Assembly (NCBI GenBank): GCA_964370215.1
Contig: CAYJIM010000018.1
Span: 1-35,266, forward strand
Direction of reading: 5' to 3'
From: Massiliimalia sp964370215
GTDB lineage: Bacteria; Bacillota; Clostridia; Oscillospirales; Ruminococcaceae
DNA length: 35,266 nucleotides
Of this stretch, positions 21,911 to 30,333 are shown piece by piece (the first letter of the stretch is position 1; each line of letters begins with the position of its first letter). Below the pieces are notes generated by a model. It was not told the origin of the DNA and made no database searches. It worked only from the letters and a program-made list of their open reading frames with translations. Made by a program: the position numbers and the translations under genes.

Positions 21911-22696
21911 ATGGAGCACATTACATCAAAGGATAACCTACAGGTCAAGCGGTATGTGAAACTGCGTGATCGCAAAAAACATCGTCAAGAAGAAGGGGCG
22001 TTTGTCATTGAATCGGTCAAATTGCTGGCCGAAGCGGTAGCGGCAGACGTCTGTTTGGAGGTAGTTTTTTACACCGAACAGGCACTTGTAAAACAAGAGG
22101 ATTTGCTAAGAAGAATTGCCAAAACAACCACGCGACATTACCTCATCAACGAGGAGCTGGAGCGTCGCATGACGATCACCGACAATGCAGGTGGCGTCTT
22201 TGCCATTGCAAAGTTGCTTGACAAATCCGCTGTTTTGGGTACAATGAAAGAAGGGGGACGCTTTTGTTACCTCTCCTCTTTGCAGGATACCGGCAATGTC
22301 GGCACCATTTTGCGTACGGCATTGGCACTGGGACTTTCCGGTGTCATCCTGTCAGCGGATACCTGTGACGTCTACAGTCCAAAGGTGCTTCGTGCATCGA
22401 TGGGGGCGGTGTTTCACTTACCACTCTACCATGGAACAGAGATAGTAGCTGATTTGCAGACACTTTCTCCCCGCTTTACCACCTATGCCACTGTGGTCGA
22501 TCCGACTGCCACACCGGTGACAGCCGTGACATTTCCCCCCGATCATGTCGTGGTCATCGGCAATGAGGGCAATGGTTTACCGGCCGATGTGGTAAGCCTT
22601 TGTGACCATGCCATCACCATTCCGATGAAGGGCAAGGCAGAATCTTTGAACGCCGGCATGGCGGCAGGGATTTTGATGTGGGAACAGATGAAATAG
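21911..22696 (+). CDS. TrmH/SpoU family RNA 2'-O-methyltransferase (YsgA-like)
   Basis: A 261-residue SPOUT methyltransferase. The N-terminal substrate-binding domain has KRYVKLRDRKKHRQEEGAFVIE. The knotted catalytic domain shows motif 1 LQDTGNVGTILRTA, motif 2 VVIGNEGNGLP and motif 3 IPMKGKAESLNAGMAAGIL. The family methylates rRNA or tRNA ribose using S-adenosylmethionine. The position after rplT matches ysgA in Bacillus, suggesting 23S rRNA as substrate (inference). The start at ATG 21911 has AGAGGGGA upstream. It is the first gene after the infC-operon terminator. Confidence 0.88.
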   Translation: MEHITSKDNLQVKRYVKLRDRKKHRQEEGAFVIESVKLLAEAVAADVCLEVVFYTEQALVKQEDLLRRIAKTTTRHYLINEELERRMTITDNAGGVFAIAKLLDKSAVLGTMKEGGRFCYLSSLQDTGNVGTILRTALALGLSGVILSADTCDVYSPKVLRASMGAVFHLPLYHGTEIVADLQTLSPRFTTYATVVDPTATPVTAVTFPPDHVVVIGNEGNGLPADVVSLCDHAITIPMKGKAESLNAGMAAGILMWEQMK

Positions 22697-22727
22697 AGAT
22701 ACACATTGTAAGAAATGGGGTGTTTTG

Positions 22728-23960
22728 ATGGATTCGAAATATTGGATTTGGCTTGCTGAAACCTTTGGCCCCGGCAGTCTGACACCACATTTGTTGTTGG
22801 AAGAACTCAAAACCCCAAAGGCAATTGCAGAGGCGGATGCTGCGCAGTTGGAACAGACGGGACTGGTGACAGCCGAGGAGATTCGTGAGCTGTCGATCAG
22901 CAAATTTTCGAGAGCAGAGCAGATTTTAGCACGCTGTGCCGAAACAGGTATTGATTTTGTCTGCTTTGATGATCCGTGCTATCCAGACTGTCTTCGTCAG
23001 GTATATGCACCACCCTTGGTGTTATACTATTGGGGAAATTTGCCTGACTTTACACGGCACGCTACTGTCGGGGTGGTGGGTACTCGTTATCCCACCGAAG
23101 GGGGTGCTGTCATGACCGCCCATTTTAGCGCTGAACTTGCAGAAGCTGGGGCAATTGTGGTGAGTGGGATGGCCATTGGCATCGATGCGGCGGCACACCG
23201 TGCCTGCTTGCAGGCAAAGGGAATCACGGTAGGGGTGCTTTGCTGTGGCGTGAATGTCGATTATCCTGCGGCAACACTCGACATTAAAACCGATCTGTTG
23301 GCGGCCGGTGGGGTGGTGTGCAGTGAATTGCCACCAGATACCCCGACATCGGAACAGACCAAAAGCTATATACCGCTGCGCAATCGACTGATTGCAGGAC
23401 TCAGCGATGTGGTACTGGTAGGCGAAGCCCCACTCAAAAGTGGTGTGGTGCATACCGTCAATGCCGCACTGGAACAAGGTAAAGAGGTGTTCTGTCTTCC
23501 ACCCAGAGATATTTATGATCCACACTTTCTGGGCAATATGCAGTTTTTAGAGGACGGCGCAACACCTGTTTATCGTGTCAAAGAAGTACTATTCCCGTAT
23601 TTACAAACCTATCGGGAGACGTTAAACGAAGAAAAAATTGTCGGCCGTGTGGCGATGACGGTCAAACACTTCATGGGTACTGCCCTTGATTTGGTGGAAA
23701 AGCCGTCGGATCAGCCGACCGACCAAGACAAACAAGCATTTTTAGCCCTTTCTGAAGAGGGCAGGGCGATTGTTAGCGCATTGAGAGAAGAGGAACTGAC
23801 GGTGGACGATTTGAGTGCACTGTTGTCACTACCGGCCTTTCAACTGCTGGGGGAGTTGACCGAACTGGAATTGTTGGGGTGGGTTGCCCCATTGTCCGGT
23901 AATCGGTATCGACGCAGTCGTGCTGTGAAAAAAGTGCTTGAAGAAAAACAATTGATTTAA
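22728..23960 (+). CDS. dprA: DNA processing protein DprA/Smf
   Basis: A 410-residue protein. DprA loads RecA on incoming single-stranded DNA during natural transformation, though the gene is kept in many bacteria not known to transform. Seen are an N-terminal helix-hairpin-helix/SAM-like region, then the Rossmann-like domain with VGTRYPTEGG, VVSGMAIGIDAAAHRACL and IPLRNRLIAGLSDVVLVGEA, and a C-terminal winged helix (about 340-400). ATG 22728 follows GGGGTG; a TTG lies one codon earlier. The next gene downstream is topA, a common dprA-topA-trmFO order in Firmicutes. Confidence 0.94.
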   Translation: MDSKYWIWLAETFGPGSLTPHLLLEELKTPKAIAEADAAQLEQTGLVTAEEIRELSISKFSRAEQILARCAETGIDFVCFDDPCYPDCLRQVYAPPLVLYYWGNLPDFTRHATVGVVGTRYPTEGGAVMTAHFSAELAEAGAIVVSGMAIGIDAAAHRACLQAKGITVGVLCCGVNVDYPAATLDIKTDLLAAGGVVCSELPPDTPTSEQTKSYIPLRNRLIAGLSDVVLVGEAPLKSGVVHTVNAALEQGKEVFCLPPRDIYDPHFLGNMQFLEDGATPVYRVKEVLFPYLQTYRETLNEEKIVGRVAMTVKHFMGTALDLVEKPSDQPTDQDKQAFLALSEEGRAIVSALREEELTVDDLSALLSLPAFQLLGELTELELLGWVAPLSGNRYRRSRAVKKVLEEKQLI

Positions 23961-23989
23961 TTTTATATAGATGATGTAGGTGAAGAGCA

Positions 23990-26212
23990 ATGGAAGAAAA
24001 GACAACAAAAGTGGCCGTAGCCGAAGAAAAAACCACGGCCGCAAAAACCGCCAAAAAACCGGCGGCGAAAAAAACGACCACCAAAAAGAAAACAACAAAA
24101 AAAGCAACCAAGCCGACCAAAAAGCTGGTCATTGTGGAGTCCCCTGCAAAAGCAAAAACCATCAAAAAATATTTGGGACGTGGCTATGAAGTCATCGCGT
24201 CGATGGGACACATCCGTGACTTGCCAAAAAGCAAGCTCGGGGTGGATATTGAGGATGATTTCAATCCGCAATACATCAATATTCGTTCGCAATCCAAAAC
24301 CATCAAAGCGCTCAAAGCCGAGGCAAAACTTGCCAAAAGTATTTTCTTGGCGACTGACCCCGACCGCGAAGGGGAAGCGATTTCGTGGCATTTGGCACAA
24401 CTGTTGGATATTCCATTGGAAGAACAATACCGTGTGACCTTTAATGAGATCACCAAAGCCGGTGTTCAAAATGGGATGGATCAATGTAGAAAACTGGATA
24501 TGGATCTCATCGATGCCCAACAAACCCGTCGGATCGTCGACCGTTTGGTGGGATATAAGCTCAGCCCGTTTTTATGGAGAAAAATTCGCAGTGGGCTGTC
24601 GGCTGGTCGTGTACAATCGGTGGTTGTCTGCCTGATTGTTGACCGTGAAGAGGAAATTCGTGCCTTTGTACCACAGGAATACTGGTCGATTGAGGCGCTT
24701 GTCTGCACCGAAACCGATCCGACCATTCCGGCAAAACAACGTACCTTTACCGCAAAATTTTACGGCAAAGACGGCAGTAAAATGGAACTTGCCAACCAAG
24801 CCGAAACCGATGCGGTGTTGGAGGCGATTCAAGGGGCAGCCTTTGTCGTGTCCGACATCAAGCAGTCCACCCGTAAAAAGCGTCCGGCACCACCGTTTAT
24901 CACCTCCACCCTGCAACAGGAAGCCTCCAGAAAATTGGGCTTCCAATCGAGACGTACCATGCAGGCGGCACAGGAACTGTACGAAGGGGTAGACGTAGAG
25001 GGGCACGGCACGTTGGGGTTGATCACCTATATGAGAACCGACTCGCTCCGTCTGTCTGATGAGGCAAAATCCGCAGCGAAAGAATATATCACCGGTCGTT
25101 ACGGCAACCGTTATATCCCGGAAACGGAACGTGTATTCAAATCCCGTTCCAGTGCACAGGACGGACATGAGGCGATTCGTCCCACCACCCCGTCCATCAC
25201 ACCGGCGGAAGCAAAACCGAGTTTGTCTGCCGACCAATATAAAGTGTACAAACTGATCTGGGAACGCTTTATGGCAAGCCAGATGGCGGATTGCCTGTTG
25301 GATGTAGTACAGGTGGCGATTGATGCAAATGGCTATCAATTCCGCGCATCGGGACACACCGTACAATTTGACGGCTTTACCGTGCTGTACGAAGAAGGCA
25401 AAGACGATGAGCAAAAAGAGGATGGCAGACTGCCAAAACTCCAAAAAGAGGAAACCTTGAAACTCGAAGACTTGGGTGGTACCCAGCACTTTACCCAACC
25501 ACCACCCCGCTATACCGAGGCAAGTCTCATCAAAACACTGGAAGAAAATGGGATCGGTCGTCCGAGTACCTATGCGCCGACCATCAGTACCATTTTGGCA
25601 CGCACCTATATCGAACGGGAAGGCAAGCAACTGGCGCCAACCTGTTTGGGTGAAGCGGTCACCGGTATCATGAAACAACACTTCGGGCAATTGGTAGAAG
25701 TGGACTTCACCGCCAACATGGAAAATGATTTGGATAAGGTGGAAAAGGGGACAGCGGATTGGAAAGATACCATCCGCAATTTCTATCAAGGATTTGATGC
25801 CCAACTTCAAGCGGCGGAAGTGAACATCGGGGATGAAAAAATCATCCTGCCGGATGAAGTCACCGACGAAGTGTGTGACAAATGTGGGCGCAACATGATC
25901 GTCAAAACAGGGCGCTTTGGCAAGTTTTTGGCATGTCCCGGCTATCCGGAATGTAAAAACACCAAGAAAATTGTCAAGTCGACTGAAGGGTTCTGCCCGA
26001 AATGTGGCGGCAAGATGTTGCAACAAAAATCCAAAAAAGGCAAGACCTTTTACGGTTGCGCCAACTTCCCCGACTGTAACTTTATGACTTGGGATCTGCC
26101 GTTGGCAGAAAATTGCCCAAGCTGTGGCAAAAGTTTGCTGAAAAAAGCAGGACGTGGGGCAAAAATTTACTGTAGCAACGAAAGCTGTGAATACAGCAGA
26201 GAAGATAAATAA
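23990..26212 (+). CDS. topA: DNA topoisomerase I with basic N-terminal tail
   Basis: A 740-residue type IA topoisomerase that relaxes negative supercoils. The Toprim domain starts with LVIVESPAKAKTIKKYLG (from about 46) and includes DPDREGEAISWH. The catalytic tyrosine is Y347 in ITYMRTDS. Three C-terminal four-cysteine zinc ribbons begin near residue 630 (CDKCG, CPKCG and CPSCG). Unusual is the first 45 residues: nearly only Lys, Ala, Thr and Pro with TKKP, AKKT and TKKKTTKK runs, like a histone H1 tail. Most bacterial TopA proteins start a few residues before the LVIVES motif. ATG 23990 follows TAGGTGAAGAG and is the only plausible start. Confidence 0.96.
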   Translation: MEEKTTKVAVAEEKTTAAKTAKKPAAKKTTTKKKTTKKATKPTKKLVIVESPAKAKTIKKYLGRGYEVIASMGHIRDLPKSKLGVDIEDDFNPQYINIRSQSKTIKALKAEAKLAKSIFLATDPDREGEAISWHLAQLLDIPLEEQYRVTFNEITKAGVQNGMDQCRKLDMDLIDAQQTRRIVDRLVGYKLSPFLWRKIRSGLSAGRVQSVVVCLIVDREEEIRAFVPQEYWSIEALVCTETDPTIPAKQRTFTAKFYGKDGSKMELANQAETDAVLEAIQGAAFVVSDIKQSTRKKRPAPPFITSTLQQEASRKLGFQSRRTMQAAQELYEGVDVEGHGTLGLITYMRTDSLRLSDEAKSAAKEYITGRYGNRYIPETERVFKSRSSAQDGHEAIRPTTPSITPAEAKPSLSADQYKVYKLIWERFMASQMADCLLDVVQVAIDANGYQFRASGHTVQFDGFTVLYEEGKDDEQKEDGRLPKLQKEETLKLEDLGGTQHFTQPPPRYTEASLIKTLEENGIGRPSTYAPTISTILARTYIEREGKQLAPTCLGEAVTGIMKQHFGQLVEVDFTANMENDLDKVEKGTADWKDTIRNFYQGFDAQLQAAEVNIGDEKIILPDEVTDEVCDKCGRNMIVKTGRFGKFLACPGYPECKNTKKIVKSTEGFCPKCGGKMLQQKSKKGKTFYGCANFPDCNFMTWDLPLAENCPSCGKSLLKKAGRGAKIYCSNESCEYSREDK

Positions 26213-26228
26213 GAGAGGAGGAGCGAAT

Positions 26229-27584
26229 ATGCAGCGTGTCACAGTCATTGGTGCCGGTCTTGCCGGTTGTGAAGCGGCATGGCAGTTGGCAAAACAGGGA
26301 ATCGGTGTGGATTTGTATGAAATGAAACCCCATACCCGTACCGATGCCCATCATTACGACGGCTTTGCCGAGCTTGTTTGCTCCAACTCCTTGAAAGCGG
26401 CACGGTTGGGGTCGGCGGCAGGGATGCTCAAACATGAAATGCGTTTGTTCGACTCACTCATCATGGAAGCGGCGGATGCCACAGCGGTACCGGCAGGGGG
26501 TGCCTTGGCGGTCAACCGCACCGAGTTTTCCGATTACATCACCGAAAAGATCAAAAACCACCCCAATATCACGGTATATGGGGAGGAGTTGACGGCCATT
26601 CCGGATGGCATTGTCGTGGTGGCAACAGGACCTTTGACCGCTGACCGTTTGGCGGAAGACATTGTCAGACTGGTGGAACAAAAAGGATTGAGCTTTTTCG
26701 ATGCGGCGGCACCGATTGTCGATGCCGAAAGTTTGGATCGCTCGGTCATTTTCGCTGCCTCCCGTTACGGACGAGGTGACGCTGACGATTATCTCAACTG
26801 CCCGATGAACAAAGAGGAGTATGAGGTGTTTTACGATGCCCTCATCAATGCCCAGTCTGCACCGTTGAAGGAAATTGACAAACGTGATTTTCGTGTCTAT
26901 GAAGGTTGTATGCCGATTGAAGTGATGGCAAAGCGTGGGGCGGACACCCTGCGATTCGGCCCGTTGAAACCGGTGGGACTTCGTGACCCACGCACCGGTC
27001 ATCGCCCGTGGGCGGTGGTGCAACTGCGCAAAGAAAACCGTGCGGCGACGATGTACAATCTCGTGGGCTTTCAGACCAACTTGACATGGGGGGAGCAAAA
27101 GCGTGTCTTTTCGCTCATTCCGGGACTAGAAAATGCAGACTTTTTACGATATGGGGTGATGCACCGCAACACCTTTTTGGATAGCCCTCGCTTATTGACC
27201 GAAAATTTTGAACTGCGCACAAGAAAAAATCTTTTCTTTGCAGGACAAATGACAGGGGTAGAGGGGTACTTAGAATCGGCGGCGAGCGGGATGCTCGCAG
27301 GCTTTCAATTGGCAAGACGGCTGCAAAACCTGCCGTTGGCACAACTGCCTGACTGTTGTATGCTCGGTGCACTTTGTCGTTATATCAGCGATGAGTCGGT
27401 AGAAACCTTTCAGCCGATGGGTTGTAACATGGGCATTTTACCGCCACTGGATACCGTGGTCAAAGGCAAGCAGGAGCGTTACCTCTGTTTGGCAACAAGG
27501 GGATATCAAGCGACAAAACAAGCGTTGGATGACATCGGAGTAGCATGGACTGCCACCGACCAACAGGAAGAGGAACAATCATGA
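26229..27584 (+). CDS. trmFO: Folate-dependent tRNA (uracil-54-C5)-methyltransferase
   Basis: A 451-residue flavoprotein that makes ribothymidine 54 in tRNA from methylenetetrahydrofolate and FADH2. The FAD-binding motif is VIGAGLAGCEAAW (about 6-18). The conserved FAELVCSNSLK gives C51, matching the catalytic cysteine region, and YEGCMPIEVMA supplies the second conserved cysteine. GGAGGAG precedes ATG 26229; the frame is open upstream inside topA but without a start site. It overlaps plsX by 4 bp (ATGA). topA-trmFO adjacency is typical in Firmicutes. Confidence 0.95.
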   Translation: MQRVTVIGAGLAGCEAAWQLAKQGIGVDLYEMKPHTRTDAHHYDGFAELVCSNSLKAARLGSAAGMLKHEMRLFDSLIMEAADATAVPAGGALAVNRTEFSDYITEKIKNHPNITVYGEELTAIPDGIVVVATGPLTADRLAEDIVRLVEQKGLSFFDAAAPIVDAESLDRSVIFAASRYGRGDADDYLNCPMNKEEYEVFYDALINAQSAPLKEIDKRDFRVYEGCMPIEVMAKRGADTLRFGPLKPVGLRDPRTGHRPWAVVQLRKENRAATMYNLVGFQTNLTWGEQKRVFSLIPGLENADFLRYGVMHRNTFLDSPRLLTENFELRTRKNLFFAGQMTGVEGYLESAASGMLAGFQLARRLQNLPLAQLPDCCMLGALCRYISDESVETFQPMGCNMGILPPLDTVVKGKQERYLCLATRGYQATKQALDDIGVAWTATDQQEEEQS

Positions 27585-28615
27585 AAATAGCAATTGATGG
27601 ATTCGGCGGAGATCACGCACCGCTCGTCCCGTTACAAGGGGCAGCACAGGCCTGTGCCGCTTACGGGGTTGAGGTGATGATCACCGGAGACGAAGAAATC
27701 TTAAAAAAGACGGCCGAGGAACATGGCATTGACCTCACCGGTATTACCATTGTGCACACCACGGACGTCATTGACATCTGTGATGAACCGACAAGCCTTG
27801 TCAAGGAACACGCCCAGTCCTCTATGGCGGTGGCCTTTGGTTTGGTGCGAGATGGCAAAGCGGACGCTGTGGTCAGTGCCGGTTCTACCGGTGCGATTGT
27901 GGTAGGGGCCTCCTTGATTGTCAGACGGATCAAAGGGGTCAAACGACCGACCATTGCCACGGTCATTCCCTGCAAAGGAGGATGTTACCTTCTGCTGGAT
28001 GGGGGTGCCAATGTCGACTGTCGTCCCGATATGCTCGAACAATTCGGCATGATGGGTGCCGTTTACATGGAAAAGGTGATGGGGGTCAAAAACCCACGGG
28101 TTGGACTGGTCAACATCGGCACCGAAGAGAGCAAAGGCAGACAGTTGCAACTGGATAGCCACGCCCTACTTTCACAGGCGGAGGTCAACTTTGTCGGCAA
28201 TGTGGAAGCGAGAGACATTCCGCTCGGCGTTTGTGATGTGGCTGTTGCCGATGGGTTTACCGGCAATGTCATGTTAAAACTCACCGAGGGGTTGGCAAAA
28301 TTTTTGATGGGAGAGCTCAAAACCATGTTTTTGGGGTCGGTTGCCGGTAAAATGGCGGCCTTGCTGTTAAAACCTGCCCTCAAAGCCTTCCGCAAAAAAC
28401 TGGACTACACCGAATACGGCGGTGCGCCACTCATTGGGGCGGCAAAACCGGTCATCAAGGCACACGGCAGTTCGGATGCGTACGCCATCCAAAATGCGAT
28501 TCGTCAGGCGGCAGACTGTGTTAAGCAGGATGTATCGGGCGAAATTGCAAAGGTCATTGAAGCGCAGCGTGCCAAAGAGAAAGCGAAGAGACAACAAACA
28601 CAAGAAACGGAATAG
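27581..28615 (+). CDS. plsX: Phosphate acyltransferase PlsX
   Basis: A 344-residue peripheral membrane enzyme that makes acyl-phosphate from acyl-ACP for the first acylation in phospholipid synthesis. It opens with the typical MKIAIDGFGGDHAP and has the conserved SAGSTGA and DGGANVDC regions and VADGFTGN. ATG 27581 overlaps the trmFO stop, and GAGGAA precedes it. In many Firmicutes acpP lies between plsX and rnc; here rnc follows after 12 bp with no acpP. PlsC near the other end of the window performs the second acylation. Confidence 0.95.
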   Translation: MKIAIDGFGGDHAPLVPLQGAAQACAAYGVEVMITGDEEILKKTAEEHGIDLTGITIVHTTDVIDICDEPTSLVKEHAQSSMAVAFGLVRDGKADAVVSAGSTGAIVVGASLIVRRIKGVKRPTIATVIPCKGGCYLLLDGGANVDCRPDMLEQFGMMGAVYMEKVMGVKNPRVGLVNIGTEESKGRQLQLDSHALLSQAEVNFVGNVEARDIPLGVCDVAVADGFTGNVMLKLTEGLAKFLMGELKTMFLGSVAGKMAALLLKPALKAFRKKLDYTEYGGAPLIGAAKPVIKAHGSSDAYAIQNAIRQAADCVKQDVSGEIAKVIEAQRAKEKAKRQQTQETE

Positions 28616-28627
28616 AGGTGGCATAGC

Positions 28628-29311
28628 GTGAGAGCGTTTGAAGAAGCGATCGGATATATCTACCAAAATCACCGCTTGATGAGAGAGGCATTGACCCACT
28701 CGTCCCATGTCAATGAGGGCAAACATGGTCAAGGGCTCAACAATCAGCGTTTGGAGTTTTTGGGGGATTCGGTGCTGTCGATTGTCGTCGCACAGCATTT
28801 GTTTGAACACTATACCCACCTACCGGAGGGCGAATTGACAAAACTGCGTGCCTATCTGGTTTGTGAGAAGAGCCTTTATGGGTTTGCAAAACAAATTCAA
28901 CTGGGTAAATTTCTATATCTGGGCAAAGGGGAGGAAAACACCGGGGGGAGAGAGCGCCCCTCTATCCTTGCCGATGCGTTTGAAGCGGTCATTGCCTCCA
29001 TCTATCTCGATGGTGGTTTGGCGGCTGCAAAGGCGTTTGTCTTGCGTTTTATCCCAACCGAATTGGATGTCGACAAGGTGACCTATGTCAGCGACTACAA
29101 GACGGCATTGCAGGAGATCATTCAAAAGAATCGTGAAGAAAAGGTCGACTATGTCATTGTGGGCGAACAGGGACCTGACCACAACAAAACCTTTACGGTG
29201 CAGGTTTGCCTCAACTCCAATGTCATCGGTGTTGGGGTCGGACGCAGTAAAAAACAGGCGGAGCAGGTGGCTGCAAAAGAAGCATTGGCGTTGATGGGCT
29301 ATGAAACATAG
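28628..29311 (+). CDS. rnc: Ribonuclease III
   Basis: A 227-residue double-strand RNA endonuclease for rRNA and mRNA processing. The signature NQRLEFLGDSVL (residues 39-50) gives the metal ligands E43 and D47. A second acidic cluster is LADAFEAVIASIYLD near 118-132. The C-terminal dsRNA-binding domain (about 155-225) ends with KKQAEQVAAKEALALMG. GTG 28628 has AGAGGTGG 8 nt before it. It overlaps the next gene by 11 bp. Its order with smc and ftsY (rnc-...-smc-ftsY) is conserved in Firmicutes. Confidence 0.96.
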   Translation: MRAFEEAIGYIYQNHRLMREALTHSSHVNEGKHGQGLNNQRLEFLGDSVLSIVVAQHLFEHYTHLPEGELTKLRAYLVCEKSLYGFAKQIQLGKFLYLGKGEENTGGRERPSILADAFEAVIASIYLDGGLAAAKAFVLRFIPTELDVDKVTYVSDYKTALQEIIQKNREEKVDYVIVGEQGPDHNKTFTVQVCLNSNVIGVGVGRSKKQAEQVAAKEALALMGYET

Positions 29312-30308
29312 CAACATCGGGGTGTTTTTACCACACCTCGGTTGTAGACATCAATGCTCGTTTTGCAATCAACAGCACATTACCGCAGCGGAACAGCCTC
29401 CCACACCACAAGAAGTTGCACAGCTACTGCACAAAGCTGTACCGATGCTCAAAGATTCACAGCACACCGAAGTGGCTTTTTTTGGTGGCAGTTTTACTGC
29501 CCTTGACCCCACGCTACAAGCACAATACTTGACAGTGGCGACCGATGCCATCCGACAATACGGCTTGCAGGGGATTCGGCTGTCGACCAGACCGGATGCA
29601 ATTGACAAAGAAACCCTTGATTTATTAAAAAAATATCCTGTGACCGCCATTGAACTGGGTGCACAGAGTATGGATGATGGAGTGTTGCTAGAAAATCATC
29701 GTGGTCACACCGTAGAAGATGTGGTGAAAGCGGCAAAGCTAATCAAGGAATACGGGTTTTCTTTGGGACTACAGATGATGACAGGGCTCAAAGGGGACAG
29801 CGCTGAAAAGAGTATCGAAACCGCTCAAAAGCTCATCGTATTACAACCGCAAACGGTGCGCATCTACCCGACGGTGGTACTACCTCATACCGATTTGGCG
29901 ACATGGTTTTTACAAGGGGAATACACCCCACCGACGGTCGCCGAGACGGTACCGGTCTGTGCGACTCTGTTGGATCTATTTGAAGCGGCAGGGGTGTTGG
30001 TTATCAAACTAGGACTACATGCCGAGCAAGCGGTGGCGGACAATCTACTGGCCGGTTGTTACCATCCGGCGTTTCGTGAACTGTGTGAGGCAGAGCGGTA
30101 CTACCGACGAGCTGAACAACAAATCCTCACGTGCGGCATACAGGGCAGTACGGTGACGCTCACCGTGGCGCCGCCCGATTGTTCCAAGATGATCGGACAA
30201 AAAAGAGAAAATATCCTGCGACTACAACAGCGTTTTTCGGTTGTGGTGCAGGTGAAAACGGCAACGACCCTGTCCCCAGGGCAATTGCAGATTGCATGGC
30301 AAACATGA
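29301..30308 (+). CDS. Elp3-like radical SAM protein
   Basis: A 335-residue radical SAM enzyme. The cluster motif is C-RHQ-C-SF-C (CX3CX2C, about residues 15-22), preceded by NIGVFLPHLG. FFGGSFTALDP and LGAQSMDDGVL are shared with the Elp3/YhcC-like radical SAM group. The C-terminal part is not a GNAT domain, so this is not full Elp3. The gene is commonly found between rnc and smc in Ruminococcaceae-type genomes. Function is unproven; a role in tRNA or RNA modification is only suggested by relatives. ATG 29301 overlaps rnc by 11 bp and has a weak site, consistent with translational coupling. Confidence 0.85.
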   Translation: MKHSNIGVFLPHLGCRHQCSFCNQQHITAAEQPPTPQEVAQLLHKAVPMLKDSQHTEVAFFGGSFTALDPTLQAQYLTVATDAIRQYGLQGIRLSTRPDAIDKETLDLLKKYPVTAIELGAQSMDDGVLLENHRGHTVEDVVKAAKLIKEYGFSLGLQMMTGLKGDSAEKSIETAQKLIVLQPQTVRIYPTVVLPHTDLATWFLQGEYTPPTVAETVPVCATLLDLFEAAGVLVIKLGLHAEQAVADNLLAGCYHPAFRELCEAERYYRRAEQQILTCGIQGSTVTLTVAPPDCSKMIGQKRENILRLQQRFSVVVQVKTATTLSPGQLQIAWQT

Positions 30309-30321
30309 TAGATAGATAGAT
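30307..30321 (+). repeat. Short GATA tandem repeat before smc
   Basis: GATA repeated three times plus GAT (30307-30321), beginning in the stop codon of the radical SAM gene and ending directly at the ribosome site of smc. Confidence 0.6.
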
Positions 30322-30333
30322 GGAGGTGCCGGC

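Noticed and set aside
24572..26248. A 558-codon open frame on the minus strand opposite topA
   Set aside because: It lies wholly against a clear topoisomerase gene, has no recognisable domain and no ribosome site; it is a codon-bias shadow.
27545..27580. Longer upstream starts for plsX, trmFO, era, mutS2, yqfD and topA-adjacent frames
   Set aside because: The extensions lie inside preceding genes and lack ribosome sites, while the chosen starts have good sites and match family N termini.
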